This document shows positions 48,715 to 62,800 of a stretch of 64,000 nt of DNA, piece after piece. The DNA is from Struthio camelus. Taxonomy: Eukaryota > Chordata > Aves > Struthioniformes > Struthionidae. Every line of letters starts with the position of its first letter. The first letter of the stretch is position 1. Under the pieces are notes generated by a model, which worked only from the letters and a program-made list of their open reading frames with translations, did no database searches and was not told the DNA's origin. The position numbers were made by a program, and so were the translations under genes. The stretch spans positions 181,301,247 through 181,365,246 of the forward strand of contig NC_090942.1 in the NCBI RefSeq assembly GCF_040807025.1. Reading direction: 5' to 3'.

Positions 48715-50851
48715 GAAACACTGCCATCATCTCAGCGTTCTGTATGGCATAGTCACAGAGCACAGCAAGAGGACGCTGAAGGCGTGCCATGAGAGTCTCT
48801 GGCGTGTGGTTTATTGGGAAAGCTAGGCTGCGGGGAAGCCACCACCCCCGTTGTTAGTGCTCACAAGAGTCGAGGGCTGTAAAGCAGCGCAAGAAATTCT
48901 CTCCCCCTCGCCCTAGTGCAGGTCCCTGTGGCGCTGTGTAAGCACTTGAGCCGGCTGCAGGAGGAGCTTGGCCCTGGTGTAGGGCCAAGTGGTTGCTGAG
49001 GTGGGGAGGGTGGGAGGGTGTTTTTCTGCAAGCGGGCCTGGTTTGAAGTGTTCCCCAGTCAGAAAAGTCAACAGCACTAGCGGCCTCATCCTGTTCCCCT
49101 CTCTGGTTGATGCGGATGAAAGCTCCTTAGTGGAGAATGGATGTACGTGTGTCCATATAGAAGTAGCCAAGAGGGATGCCCCTGTGGGCGAGGGCGCTGC
49201 TTGTGCTGGGGTCCCCCCAGCTCCCAGCTGAGCTTGCCTTGGGGAGCAGCCAGCCCTTGCTGCTCACTGACAAGAGAGACCATTGGCCTAGGCGTCCTCA
49301 CGCTGCTGCGCGCTCTTCCTGAGGAGGCAGAGCAAGCCTGCTCGGTCGGCCTGCATCGTCAGTCTCCCGTACGGGTGACCGCTTTGCCTGCCTCGTGGGA
49401 AGGAGGAAGGAGGAAGCGTGTGAGCTGGGCTGGCAAGCAGCGTTCCGAACCTGGGCCTGGCTCGGTGTGTGTGCCTGGCTGTCGCCAGCAGGTTGCAGTT
49501 GGGTGTGCTAGGTGCAAGTGACTTGTGCTTGCTTGGGAGACTTTTGTGGGCCCCGAGGCAGCAGGGGGAGCCTTCTGGAGGCAAGAAGAGAGACCATCTT
49601 GGTAGCCTGTCTCTGAGTGCTGAGGCAGCAGGAAAGAAGGCAGGCTGGTTTCTGCTGTCAAGTGCTCTGCTGTTTGAGGTCAGCAGCGCAAGGGCACAGG
49701 CTCGTCTAAAGCACCTGGTCCCCCAGGCCTGGGAGGGGCTGGTGCTCCCTCGCCTGGTCATTGCCTGAGGGAGAGGCACTGACAGTGCCAGAGGGACACT
49801 GGAGGCTGCCTGGGCAAGCAGCCGCTGAGTGTCACCATGTGCCAGGCATGCCAACTCGTGCAGCTGCTCCTCTGCGCGACTGGGGAGAAGGGCAGCTTTG
49901 GCGTGCACGGAGCGTGGCCTTGGCTGCTAGCCCTCGTCCCCCGTAGAGCCCGGCTCTCCTCAGTGCTGCTGCTTTGGTGGCAGGGAGAGTTGTGTGGCTC
50001 GGGGCAGCGGCTAAGGTGGACGGGGAGCTGCCTTTGCCTAGCTGGAGGCAGGTGCCCTGCGTGAGCCAGGGTGCCCAGCGTGGCTCTGTTTCCCTGGGGC
50101 ATGCAAGGTTTACAACAGCGTTCTCCCTCGGAGCAGGGACCTGGAGCTGCCTCCTGCTGCAGCTTTTTACTTTGTCTTGCCCTCTCTGATAGGCCGGTGC
50201 GCCGTGGTCCTGGCCCAGCCCTGTCCATCTCCTGCCGGCCTCCCCCAGGAGCCGTGCGGATGGAGGTTGGCTGTGTCCCCCGCTCCCGCCCCGGAAAAGC
50301 CCCACTTCTTTTTTGCAAAGAAATACAAGTCCTCCGAGCAGCCCTGGAAACGCCCAGCTGCGTGCTGCAGTGGCCGTGCTTTTGGGGAAGCCTGGGCTGC
50401 TGGCTGTCAGCATGTCTGTTAGGCCCTTTGCGCTTGGGAACGTGGGAACCAGCTGCTGTTTCGGCCACGGGTGGAGGTCAGTCGCTGTGCGAGCCTCCTT
50501 CAGCTCTGTACGGGAGACAACTGTGTCGCGCTAGCCACATCTGAGCAACCGGCTCGGCGTAAGGAGGGAGCTGGGGTAGCTTCCCGGCAGTTGCTGGGTA
50601 AGCGGTGCCTTGCAGAGGCTGTCACTGTTAGCTGGATCAGCGTACGCAACAGTGTACAGGTAAATGATGACACGCGGCCAATGTCACTGTGACCCGATTG
50701 TGACCCCCCCCGGCCCCTTGGTGACAGAGGGCCAGCCGCGCCTCCCCAAGGCCAGTGCGCAACGCTGTGCAGTGGTGTCTGGTCGTCCTCCCTGGTGGGC
50801 ACGGTGGGTCGTCTTGTACTGAGGTACCGCAGGTACCCCAGGGCGCTGACG
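48715..50851 (+). promoter_or_regulatory. Spacer C-D, presumed promoter of gene D
   Basis: Equivalent of 6409-8547, with CCAAT at 50678-50682. The C run before the start codon is eight rather than ten bases. Confidence 0.5.
48967..49018 (+). other. Hairpin plus G-quadruplex motif downstream of gene C
   Basis: Identical copy: stem arms 48967-48975 and 48981-48989, G runs 49004-49018. Confidence 0.75.
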
Positions 50852-53800
50852 ATGTCTTGTGCCTGGGAGCGAAGGTCAAAGCACTGCTCAGAACTGGGGG
50901 AAGTAGCTGCTTACGTCCCCGACCTGCTTTTGTCTGAGGACTTGAAGCAGGAGAACCGTTGCGTTCAGAACTTCCACGGAGTGCTGCTCTTTGCGGATGT
51001 GTCAGGTGGGTCAAAGCGTTATGAAGGGCGGGCACTGAGGAGGAGTCACCGACCCGAGCCGTTGGGACTTAGCGGGCCTTTTGGAGCCCTGGTCGTCCCG
51101 CCTGTGGTAGAGAAGGGGTCAAAGGAGATGTCGTTTGCTGCTGAGGTCTTCCGCTTTGGGGAAGTAGCGCTCGGACGTAGCCGAGGTCACAGCCCGGGGG
51201 CGGTCTTTGCTGCCAGCCGCACTGCGGCCTGCTTGTGGTCACCCGTCTGCTCAGAGCAGTGTGCGTAGGGAGCTCTGAGGCTGCCGGAGCAGCAGCTTGG
51301 GCCCGCGCTGTTGACTGCAGTGCTCTCTCCGGAGCTTTGGGGAGGTGTGAGGTGGGCCAGGCTCTGGCTCATGGAGGCCTGGGAGAGGAGGCCTGGCTGC
51401 CTTGCCTCACCCTTGTTAGTCTTTGTCAGGGCAAACTTGGAGGAGCAGCTGCTGCGCAGAGGAGCTGGCTTGCCAGGTGCTGCGTTAGTTGGCAAAGGCC
51501 TCCCGGGCTTTCTAGCTAAGGGTGTTGCCTGGCTGTAGGCAAGAGGGGAGGCAGCCGGGGGACGTGCTGGAGGGTGGCAGCCAAGTGCAGGAGCTAGGCG
51601 TAACGGGTAGGTGTGAGCATGGGGAAGGCGCCCGTCAGCGAGCGCTCAGAAGCGCGGGTGGAATTAGAGGGCTGTGCCCGCTGTCAGGGGCGCGCCCGGG
51701 TTCTCCCGGAGCGTGGTTCTCTTGGCTGGCTGAAAGCGACGTGGAAAGTGCCAGGTCCTTCGGCCCCGTGGACGCGTCCTGATTTCTTTGTGCCTGTGTG
51801 TCCCTGTTGCAGGTTTCACTGCTCTGACAGAGAAATTCAGCCAGAGCATCAGCAGAGAGCGGGGTGCGGATGAGGTCACGCAAACCCTCAATCGCTACAT
51901 GGGTGACATTTTGGAGGGTAAGTGCCGTTCTGCAGGACTGTGTGGGATTGGGCCACGACGAGAGAGAGGTGCTGGGCAGCCTGCTGCTGCTGCTGCCGCC
52001 GCCTCCTCCTTGCGCGGGCTGGAGGTTCCCATGGGGCTGAGAGCAGCCGAGAGCAGCTGGGCTCTTCTGGCAGGTGCTTTCTGCTCCCCACGAAGACTAA
52101 GGAGGTGCCCGCTTTCTCAGCACCCACCCTTGGCCTTGTGGAGTGACCGCTGTTCAGTGATGGAGGAAGATTTTGCTGGTGTTGGGGCGCAGGGGGGAGC
52201 GGGGGCATCTAGCCAGTGTTAGTGCCCAAATGAGCCGGGGATGGGGGCGCTGACCAAAGTGTGCGTTACTTTCCCTGGGGCCTTGTCACAGGGCACAGTA
52301 GCGTAGGTCCCAGGGCTGTGGTCCCTGTGAGCAGTGCAGCTGCTACGTTTGCTAAGTTGTGCCCCCAAAGCACCGCTGCTCTTGTGCTGCTGTCTGAGCA
52401 GAGCGGCTTGTCCTGCGGCCTTCCTGAAGAAGGCCTAGCTGCAACTCTTGTTGTGCTTTTTTTTTTCGCTCCGCAGAGCTGCTGGCTTTTGGTGGAGACA
52501 TCTTGAAGTTTGCAGGTACGTGTGCGTAAAAGAGACGTGGCCTCGTCTGCTGCAGCTGCAGACGAGTGCTAGGGGAGAGGGGAGACAGAGCCGCGAGCTG
52601 GCAGAGCCCCGAGGGGTGGCTCTGCTGGCACGCAGGTGCCCAGGGGGAGCTGCCGTCCCGGGCCCTGGCGGCGTGGCTGCAGTTGTAGCTGGCGGGGCAG
52701 AGGGGGAGGTGTGCCTGTGGCCAGGGTGCTGTAGTTGAGGAGGAGGCCTTCACCCAAACGCATTTTCCCTGGCACGCCTGCTGGCTTCCGCTGCCCCGGC
52801 AGGTGGGTGCAGGTCAGGGAGCGTCAGGTGTCACGAGAGCCGTCCCTGTCCCCTTGCTTTCCCCAGGGGATGCTGTGCTGGTGCTGTGGAGAGCAAAGCA
52901 CACGCAGCTGAGGGACACCATCAGCCTGGTGCTGCAGTGTAGCCAGCAAATCCAGGAGAAGTACAGGATCCGTGAGACGGACGTGGGTCTGAAGCTCCGA
53001 CTGAAGATAGGTACGGGGAGTGCCGGATTAGGCTGCTGCGCGTTCTCAGGCAGGCGTTCACGAGCTGCCTGCATGCAAAGTGAGCCGGTGGCCGGCCAAC
53101 GTGCCGGTGTGGGGCCCCTGATGAGGACCCCCTCCCCGGCCATGATCAGTCCTGAATCCATAAAGTGGGTGCTTCGCCTGCACTCGAAGCAGTTGAGCGG
53201 GAAGAGCCCGGCTCCAGGGCTGAGCTTCAAAGTTGGCCTGGGAGGAGCTGAGCTGTGGCGGGCTGTGGAGGTAAAAATGCTCTCTGCATCAGTTGTGCTT
53301 GTCTCTCACCAGGGATCTCTGCAGGGCATATGTCCCTCCTGACTGTTGGAGACAAAAAGCAGCAGCACTTCCTGATCCTTGGCCAGGCCGTGGGTGAAGT
53401 GTGGCAGGCCCAAAACCTTGCCAATGCAAGTGACGTGATCCTGTCACCCAGCTGCTGGGAGCTCTGTAACCAGAACAAGATCAAGACCAAGAGACTTAAA
53501 GGCCAAAGCGCTGTGAAGGTGGGTGGGATGGCCTCTGGAGCAATTCTGAGGGCCTGGCCGTGGCCGTGGCTGCGAGGGAGGAAGGTGCGAGGAGGGCGAG
53601 GAGACGCGCGTGGAGGGAGTTCTAGGTGTCGACGTAGGTGGGGAGCAGTAGCTGTTGGGGAGCAGTTTTGTCTCCGGGTTGTCTCTGGATTCTGCTGGGT
53701 GGCTTTGAAGAGGGGGTCAGGAGGCGCTGGAAGAGCCTGCCTCAACGGGTACTGTCCTCTGTGGGTGCTGGAGCTGTCCTCGACGCGTTTTTGTACTGTG

Positions 53801-56800
53801 TGCCTTTAGGTTACAGGCATGGAACGGATGTCTCTGTCGGAACGCGAAGACATCTTCTCCAAGTTTACCCGAGCCCAGCTGAACTACAGTTCTCCTGAGG
53901 CGTCAGGTGAGGCCCATCTTCATGATGTTCTGTGGCTGCCCAGAAAGGTGGGGGCGGGCTTGTTCAGGGGCCAGCGAGGAACGCCCTCTGCCCTCTCCCC
54001 CTTGCAGTTAGCATTTGTGCCTTTGGCCCTGGTGCGCTTCAGCGGAGGCACTCGCTGCTTCCCCCTCCTTCCAGGGGCCTGCTCTGGCTGAGCACCTGCA
54101 GGAGGAAGAAACGTGCAACTGGAGGAGACTTTCTCTCCCTGAGTTCCAGTGCCAGCCCCTGCTTTCCAACTGCTTTTCCCTAGGCAGGCTCGTAGTGCCA
54201 GCCTGCCAGTCACCGCCTGGATTTTCCTTCCCTAGGCATCCTGAGGCCTGCTGTTACCCTGGCCCCTCGGCATGCTCTGGGGAAGCTGCTGCGGAAGTAC
54301 GTCCCCGCATCTGTTCTGAGGAAGGTATGGCCACAGCTGCCGGGAGCTGTGTTTTTTTTTTTGCCCCGAGGGGAGGATTTATTCCTTCCGCGGAGAGCGC
54401 GGGCTGCTGCCCACGTGTGGGCTCTTGCTTGGTGTTTGCTGGAGGCAGTCAGCTCTCGGGGAGAGCTGGCTGCTGAAGGTGTCCCGCTCTCGTCTTCCAG
54501 ATTGATGACAGGCAGCCCCCGGACTACTTGTCCGAGCTACGGCCGGTCACCTGCCTCTTTGTCAAGCTGCAGTTTGCTGCCGATGTCAACTTAACGCAGA
54601 TCTGCAAGGCTATCCAGGACAGCAGCGTGATGATGTTGGAGATCATCCGGCCTCACAAGGGCGAGATCAACAAAATCTCCATGTTTGATAAAGTGAGTGT
54701 GGGGGAGGAGCCCACCCCGCAAAAGCGTGGGCAGCAAACGAGAGGGCAGTGGCTCTCTCGCTCTACTGAGCAGTGGGGAAAGGAGAAGCAGCTCTGCCTC
54801 GGCGCTGGGATCAGCACCCTCTGGCTGGGGGTTGCCCTGAAGCTCTGCTGCTCTCGGCAGAGGCTCGACTCGCACGGCATGAGCCGTTTGCCGTAGGCGT
54901 TGTCACAAGCTGTGCTGCCCCCGTCCTTGGCAGGGCTGCACGTTCCTGTGTGTGTTTGGACTCCCTGGAGAGAAGCTGCCCGACGAAAGCGTTCACGCCT
55001 TGGAAAGCGCTCTTAAAATCTCCAAGGCGTGCTCCTCGAGGCCTAGGAAAATCGAGTGAGTGGGGAGGCGCGTTGCCCGGGACTGCGCGGGGGAAGGAGG
55101 GAGGGATGGTTTCTCAGCGAGACGTGCCCTCTAGCTTGGCCTCCTCTGTCCCTGGGAGGAAGGAGACAGTGCCCTGAGAGGTGCCCTTCTTCCCCGCGCC
55201 GAGGAGACGTGCTGTGGCCGGCTGGAGTCAGGGACTTTCCGCCCGTCCCAGCTGTGAGGCCTTAGGGGAAGGGCTGAAAACTGCCTGGCTGCTCTCGGGA
55301 GCCCCTTTCACACGCTGCGGAGCTCTGCAGGTCCCCGAGGTCTGCCCTGCCAGGGCGGGAGGTGGTGCGAGGGGAGCTGGGTGAAGGGGTGAAGGTAGGC
55401 GGGCAGGCAGGCCTGTGCGCGGGTGCTGCTGAACGCCTGTTGCTCTCCGTGTGTGTCAGGGCCGTGTCTGTCGGGGTTACCAGCGGGACGGTGTTCTGCG
55501 GAGTCGTAGGCCATCGCGTGAGGCACGAATACACAGGTACGAGGTGTTTGGCTGAGGAGTGGGTGGCTGGGCTGGGTCTGTTCAGCCGGAGCAGTGTGCC
55601 AAAGGAAGAGGCAGAGCGGCAGGGAACAGCCTGTTGCCCGTACGTGCTGGGCTGGGACGAGGCCTTGGCCTGTGGCCTGTGGCCTGTGGCCTGTGGGGAA
55701 CGAGGGAGGCAGGGCGGGCGCCACTGCGGTGCGGGGGACCGGGCTCAGAGCCTTGTTGTTCCTGTTGGTTGTGCTGCCAACGGTTTGGGGCTTGCCTGTG
55801 CTGGAGGCGATGCAGCCGTTGGCGGTGAAGGGTGGAGCGGGTTGGTTTCATAGGTACGTGAATGCGTGCTCTCTCTCTGTGGCAGTCATTGGCCAGAAGG
55901 TGAATCTGGCAGCCCGGCTGATGGAGCACTACCCTGGGCTGGTGTCCTGTGACGCAGCGACGTACGCAGCCTCTAGGCTGCCCCGATGGTGCTTCAAGGA
56001 GCTGCCGGAGGCAAAGATGAAGGGGGTTGTCGATCCTGGCCCCGTGTATCAATACCTGGGGGTGTCGGCGAAGTCGTGAGTGTCCTGTTTGAGCGGGCTG
56101 GTTGGGGGCAGGGTGGCACACAGGGTCCAGTCTTGGTCCGCCAAGAGGAGTTGTGCAGAGCTGGCCCCCGCCCACACCTCCCATCGCTGGGGCTGAGAAG
56201 ATGGAAAGGCAGAGCACGGGTATGCTTTTGGCCTGCCTACGCTGGGGCCTCCTGCTGTAAGGAGACTGGGAGTGATGCCGGAGGGGTGGAGAAGGCTTTT
56301 AGGTGTCCGTAGGCACAGAGGGGCCTTGCAGCCCCTGCCCAAACGGCTTCCAGCTGTGCTTTCTGCCCTGTGCTTGCTCCATTGCGCGCAAGACTAACGC
56401 AGTGGCAATTCTGCCCCAGGGAGGCGTTCTCCCAGCTGCTTCCGAGCATGAGGCTCCCAGAAAGCTTTTGGTCAGGCCAGGACTCAGTTCCTGAGTGCCT
56501 CCTGGTGAAAGTTCAGGTGTTCCCCCGGGCCAGGGTTTGGCATCCTCTTTGGAGGACGTTTGGAAGGTTGACGTTGCCGTCCCCTTGCAACTTCAGAAAA
56601 ACTCAAGCCCAAGGTGCCTGGTGCTTGGCGCCTTGGCCCAAGAAGTGACCCTTGTCGTCCTGTTGCACGTCGTGGCTTGCAGTGTTTTTTCTTGCCCGTC
56701 TTTGCCTTGACAGCAGCTGTTGCAGGGCCCCGCTTCTAGAAAGCGCTGCCTGTGAGCACAGGCCGGGGGACCAGAGACTTGTTTGGCTTGTCCTGCGGGG

Positions 56801-59800
56801 TGCAGCAGTGTGCTAGCCAGCGGCACTGCCTGGCTTCTTGCTCATGTCTCTGCTTCCTTGGGCTTTGGCCTGTGGCGCTCGAGTCTTGATGCTGTCCGGT
56901 GTCCCCCTGTGGCCGTTGGGCTTCTTCCTGGCTGCAGCTTTGCTAGTGCTCGTTTGGTGTTTGCGCTCTCTGCTGGGCCAGTGGGAGCGTGGGCAGGATT
57001 TGCTCCGGCTCAAAAGAAGAGCGGGCACCCGGGAGCGTGTACCCTCAGCTCCAGCTCCACGCGTGGCTCTACGTCCTCCAGCTTCTGCCTACTTAATTGG
57101 CTCTTGTTTTTCTCTTCCCGCTGCTAGCGTGTTTGGCATGGATGTTATGAAGGAGAGGTCCGGCTATTCCCCGTTGCTCGGTAGGTGGAGAACGCCTTGG
57201 TCTGCCGAAGGCCGATTTGTTGCCGTCGGTACCTGTTAGTTCCGCTCTGGGAACGGAGAAGCTTTTGCGAGGGATGGTGTTGCCCGGCGTGGCCCTAAGG
57301 GTTTGGTGCATACCTTGGCTCCTAGCTGGTTCCTGTCTTTGGGGTTGGGCCGCAGCTAGAGGTGGGAAGCAGGGTGAGGCGTGCACCGGGTGCTCCCTGC
57401 TGTGCTGCATAGCTAGCGTGGCGGGACCTTTCCAGTGTGCAGTTGCTCACAGCCTCAGGGCTAAAGCGATGCCCGTATTTGGGATCGGGGAGGAGATTTC
57501 CTTGGGTCTGACTGACCCGCTGCGGCGGCGAGAGAGAAGGGTGCCGACGGCTGTTTGCTTTCCAGCTCGCTGCAACAGCTCGCTTTCTTGTTTGCCTTCC
57601 CAGGTCGGGAGGAGGAGATTGCCCTCTTTGAAAGCTACTTGAAAGCCTACGTGGATAAGAAAGCAAGCCACATCATGGCGTTTGAGGGCGTAACGGGCTC
57701 TGGAAAGAGCCATTTACTTACGGAGCTTGCCTCTTTAGGCCAGGCTGCTGGGCTCAGGTGAGTGTTGCTGACCGGGACCTGCGGAACGCTTTCGCTGCCC
57801 AGCCGCTGATGTCCGTGGGCTACTGGAGCCCCTCTGCCCGGGTGCGTGGCCCTTGGACTGCAGCATCCCTGCAAGGCCTGCAGGAGCTGCTGCTGAGGAG
57901 CAGCTGCGTGCTCTCCTGCTCCCTCCTGAGGGAGCTAGAGGTGGCTCCTGGAGCCACTGCTGTTGAGCTTCCTTCTTTGGGCCAGGCACCAAGCAAGGTA
58001 GAGCCCGAGCTCAGTCAGGGCTTTGGCCGTAGCCCCAGAGCCAAGAGAAGAAACCCAAGTGGCCCTAGATTCCGCCTCTCCCCTAGAGCTTAGTGCGAGA
58101 AGCCTGCGGCTGCTTGGGTCCCTCTCTGAATCTCAGTGCCTTTTGCTTCTGCATGGCAGGGTAGTGGCTGTGGAAGTGCTGGAGCTCAACCTGAAGCAGG
58201 TCTACTCTGCCATGCGCATGGTGCTGGCTGTGGCCATGGGCCTGCAGGCCTGTAAATCGTGCAGTGCCAGACAGCTCGTCCTGCAGGAAAAGCTCCAAGG
58301 GCTGGTGGAAGAGAGCAGCTACTGCCTCCTCAACGTGCCTTTCGTCGTTAAGGTGAGAGCGAGAGGCCTCTGTGGCCGTGGCGAAGGCCTGCTTGTGAGC
58401 CGTCCTGTGGCTGTTGTGGTTGGGACACTGTGGCTGGGGAGTGGGCTTAGCTCCCTGGTGGGAGCAGCAGGAGGGTAGCACAGGCTGTGCTTCTGTTTGT
58501 GGGTCCAAAGAGGGGGGCGAGGGGGCCGAGGGGGCCCCTTGTTAGGGGTGAGTGCAGGTGCCAGGCTGCTGCAGGCAGTTCCTGGGGCCTTGCTCAGCAG
58601 CCTGGAAAGGGCATTGCAGAGAGGCTTTGAGAGGGGGCTGATGAGCTGGTGCTGAGTTCACTGGTGCGGGAGCAGCCTGCTCCCTCGCGCGATTGCCATG
58701 GCGAGGGAAGAAGCTCTTCTCCCGCCTCATCCCTCCCTGCAAGAGCTCTGCCAGAGACCCTCAGCAGAGGGCCTCCGTTGTAGGCTCCCGGTGACGTCCG
58801 CGCTGCGTCTCCTCTCCACTGTGTGGGGGAGAGGTAAGATGCTGAGGGCAACAGAGGCGTTTTGCTCGCTTGGACTTGCGTGGTGGGCAGGTGTGCTGAA
58901 CCGCCCTGAAAGGCTGTTGCTCTGTGACTCTGCTTTTCCGGCCAGTTTCCCCTGTCGGAGAAGGTGTCCAAGATGAGCGACGCTCAAAGGACAATGGAAC
59001 TGGAGTTGGTTTTTAAGAAAGTGCTACAGAAGGTGAGCCGTTCTCCCCATCCTGGGTCAGAGAAGGAAAGCAAGGCCGCAGGCTGAGGGCTCTGCAGGAG
59101 AGCGGTGGGAGCTGGTGGGAGGACAATGTACCGGGGTCATTGCCCTGCAGAGGCTGAACTCCCCGTGCCATGTCCCCTGATAACTTTCCTCCTGTGAAGT
59201 TGGAGGGCATGTGCTCAGGGGGAGGAGGAACGGTGTCTTTCCGTGCCACCGTGCCCGAGAGACCTTAAGAGTCTCGGAGCACGGAAGAGCGGGTGAGATT
59301 CTGAACGAAGAGGTAGCTGGGGAGAGGAGAGCGACTTCTGCGCGTCCTCTGTGTGGGGAGAGGCCGGCCAAAGTTTGCCCTGTGGAGGATGCTTGAGAAT
59401 CCCTCAGAATCCACCCAGACCAACGTGTTTGTTTCAGCTCGTTGAAGACGAACTTGTCCTGTTTGTCATCGACAACGCGCACTACATCGACTCTGCCTCC
59501 TGGGCTGTTATGTCGCGCGCGCTCAGAGATGTCCCGCTCTTTGTGGTCATGGGCTTTGCTCCCGCTCGCTCTAGAAGACAGAGGCTCTGCGAAGCTGCAG
59601 CAGACATCATGAAGTTGCAGCAAACGACCCACGTTCATCTGGGAGAGCTGAAAGCTTCAGCTGTTGTGCAGAAAGCCTGCCGGGAGCTGGGAGTTGTCAG
59701 CGTGCCCAGGGACCTAGAGACGTAAGTCCCAGGCGGGGCCTCGGAGCTCTTCCCGAGGGGTTGACCCTCTGCAGAGAGAGGGCAGGAGGGAACGAACATG

Positions 59801-62800
59801 GTGGGGCAGTGGGGGCGATTTGCTGGGGCCGAGGCTCTCACTGGTGCTGGGGAGGATCTAGGCTGTTGGGGCCAGGAGAGACGAGGCTGGCAGCTCTGTG
59901 CCTTGGGCACTGTCCGCGACTCTTTTCCGGCGCGTTCCAGCAAGCGCTGTATCTTCCGGGCAGCTCAGATGCCAAAGGCAGTGGGAGTGCTGGCCTGTTC
60001 AAAAGGGAGGTGTAGCTGTGGCAAAGATGCTGGTCTGAAGCGTGTCCCACCTTGCTTTGCCTGTGTCAGTCCCTGCTGGATCTGCTCCTTTCCAGGTTCC
60101 TGATGCAGAGAAGCTGCGGGATCCCATATTACTGCGAGGAACTGCTGAGCGACCTTAAGCGCCACGACATGCTCTTGTTCCACCTGCTGCGGAAGGGCGA
60201 GAAAACGGAGGACAAGTGGGAGAGCCTCTTCAGTAAGCACCTTTGTGGCTGACGGCCTGGCTGCTGCGGCCCATCTTCCAGAGCACGTTGTTGCCCTGGG
60301 CTTCCCCTGTGAAGCTGGCACAGGCTGGTGTTGCAGCAGTAGAGGCCTTGGCCTGGCTCAGGCGTGGGCTCCTGCATGCCTTGCTGCTGGGATAGCCTAA
60401 GCACAGGCTGGGGAGTTTGGGTGGCTTTGTGAGGCGAAGCAATGCGGACGGGGCAGAAAATTGCAAAGGAGGGGAAGAGACGCTCCCTGGCACTAAGCTC
60501 AGCCCTGGTATTGTCTGGAGGCAGCATGAACGGGGGCGGTTATTGTGGAGCAGTGCGGAGAGTGGCGTGGCTGCAGTGTGCCTTGGGTGCAGCCGCGCGG
60601 TGGATTTATGCTGCCACGGACCGCAGGGCCCAGCTGCTGTGAGACCTGCTCGGGGGATGAATGCTAAAGGGTGGAAGATGGAGGGCAAGTGGGAGGTCAC
60701 GGCCTGAATCGTCTCCCTTTTTGAAAATCGCTTTACGCTGCTCTCTTGCTCCGCTCAGCTTCTGTAACGGAGGCTTCCCCTGCCGCAGCCTCCTGGAGCT
60801 CCAGCGCGGGGAAGGACCGCAGGGTGTGCACCATCAGACCTGACGTGAACCTGCAGAGCATCGTGCTTCCCTCCACCTTGAAAGGTGAGGGGCCGAGCCC
60901 CGCTGCGGCGGCTGGCGGCTGCACGGAGGTTCTTTCCCGGGGCGTGGGCTAGAGAGAGGCTGCGCGTCTGCGTGCTGCAGAGTTACCCCTCTCAGCTCTG
61001 GGGCTCTGCTGGGAAGGTGGCTCTGGTCCCGCTGGTTCTTCCCATTTCTCGGGGTGCTGGATGGGAGGCTGGGAATGAGCTTCCCTGCCCTCTAGCTGTG
61101 ACCTTGCGCAGTGAGCCTGGCAGAAACGTTCCCCAAGGAACATGTGTTTCTCCTTTTCCCGGTCCTTGCTTCCTGTGCTTGCAGGAGGAGCAGAGCCGTG
61201 TTGGAGATACGTGCCCTGGGTTGCGACTGCCCAAGGGGTTTGGTCCCTAGGAAAGAAGGCTACAAATGTAGCGTCTGGTGTGGTGAAGCTAAGGCAGCCT
61301 CGGCAGCCTCAGGCTTGGGAGAGGGCAAGAGAGAGACCTGTGGCTTGTTTTTGACAGGGATTGCGCTGGCTGAGGTGGACAGCATGAAGCCCTCGGAGCG
61401 GATGGTCTTGAAGTGCGCAGCCGTCATCGGGCCGACGTTTACCACCGAGCTGCTGTTACGCCTCCTTCCCAGGTGGACCAGGACCAAGATGAACAAGGCG
61501 TTGAATGTCCTGGTGAGAGGCAACGTCTTGAAGTGGCTGAATGCTGGGAAGGTGCCAGAAGGCAGCAGTGTTCCCGCCGAGGGGTCCGCCACCTCTCTGG
61601 AGGAAGAGAGCGGTAAGTGGTGATAATGCGCCCCCGGGAGCGTGGTAGGCTCCTGCTGCTCCCGGCTGTGTGGCTGGCGGGGCTCGCCAGGGCACGCTGC
61701 ACTGCCCCCTCCGGTGGTGTGTAATGCCCAGGGCCGGCCTTGCTTCTGCTGCCAGCAGCCTCGGCAGCTGCTTGCGGGGGTGCGGCTGAAGGCTGTGCGT
61801 TGGGAGGGAGAGCAGGGCGGGAGCCTGTTGCGCAGGCTGTGCTGGTGTCGGCAAGGCAAACGGGTCCCTTTCACCCTAGCGCTGCGAGGCTCCGAGTGCA
61901 GGAGCGCTGGTTTCCTGCCAAGGATCCACGCCAAGGCCTGTCTTTCGTCCCCCGGCTGTGGCCCCAGCTGTGGCTGATGTGAAGGCCCGTTGCCTTTCAG
62001 GTGCCCAGAAGCGGTGCTTGGGCGAGACCGAGAAGACGGCGAGGCTGCAGTCTGGCGTCCTGACCTTCTGCGCCCCGCTGCTGCGGGAGGCTGCCTACGA
62101 GCTGTGGCCCAAGGGACAGAGGGTGGCCATGCACCGCAAGTGCACGGCCTTCCTGGAGAGGCAAGCGCACAAGTGCCAGTGCTGCGGCGGAGGGGACTTT
62201 GTGGCCTTCCACCGCTTGGCCCTCGGCAGCGCCCAGGAGGCAGAGAGCTGGGACGACCGCGCCAGCGAACGCTACTCGTCCAGCTGGGAGGCCTGGCTGC
62301 TCAGACAGGAGGAGCTGAAGAGGGATGAGCTCCGTGCCGCTCCGGGTATGCTAGCTGCCGTGCTTTGGAGCCTGGGCCCTCCACACTGTGCTTGCGCAAT
62401 TAATGGAAGCGCTCCTCTGTCTCAAGCGCCGTCCGCAGAAGCGTTTTGCTGGAGCCTAGGGATGCTGTCAGCGCAGGGGAGAGGCTTCCCTAAGACTAGC
62501 TTAGTCCTCCACTGAGGCCAGCTGCACCAGCAGAGCCATGCTGTGGGCACAGCGTAGAGCCTCTCTGCCCCGGAACGCCCTCCTGCATTTCCCCGGAATG
62601 ACCAGAGAGCAGCCCATGTCCTTGCAGTGACAAGAGCCTTGCGGTGCACCCCCCGGCCCCGCAGGCTGAGGCGCCTTTCCTGGTGGGTGTGCTACGCTTG
62701 CCCAAAACATAACAGCCCTGCCGGGAAGGCAGCTCTCGGGGGAAGGGGCCAGGAAGAGAGCTGCCGTCGGTCCCTTTGACTCTGCTCTCCTCCCCTTTCT

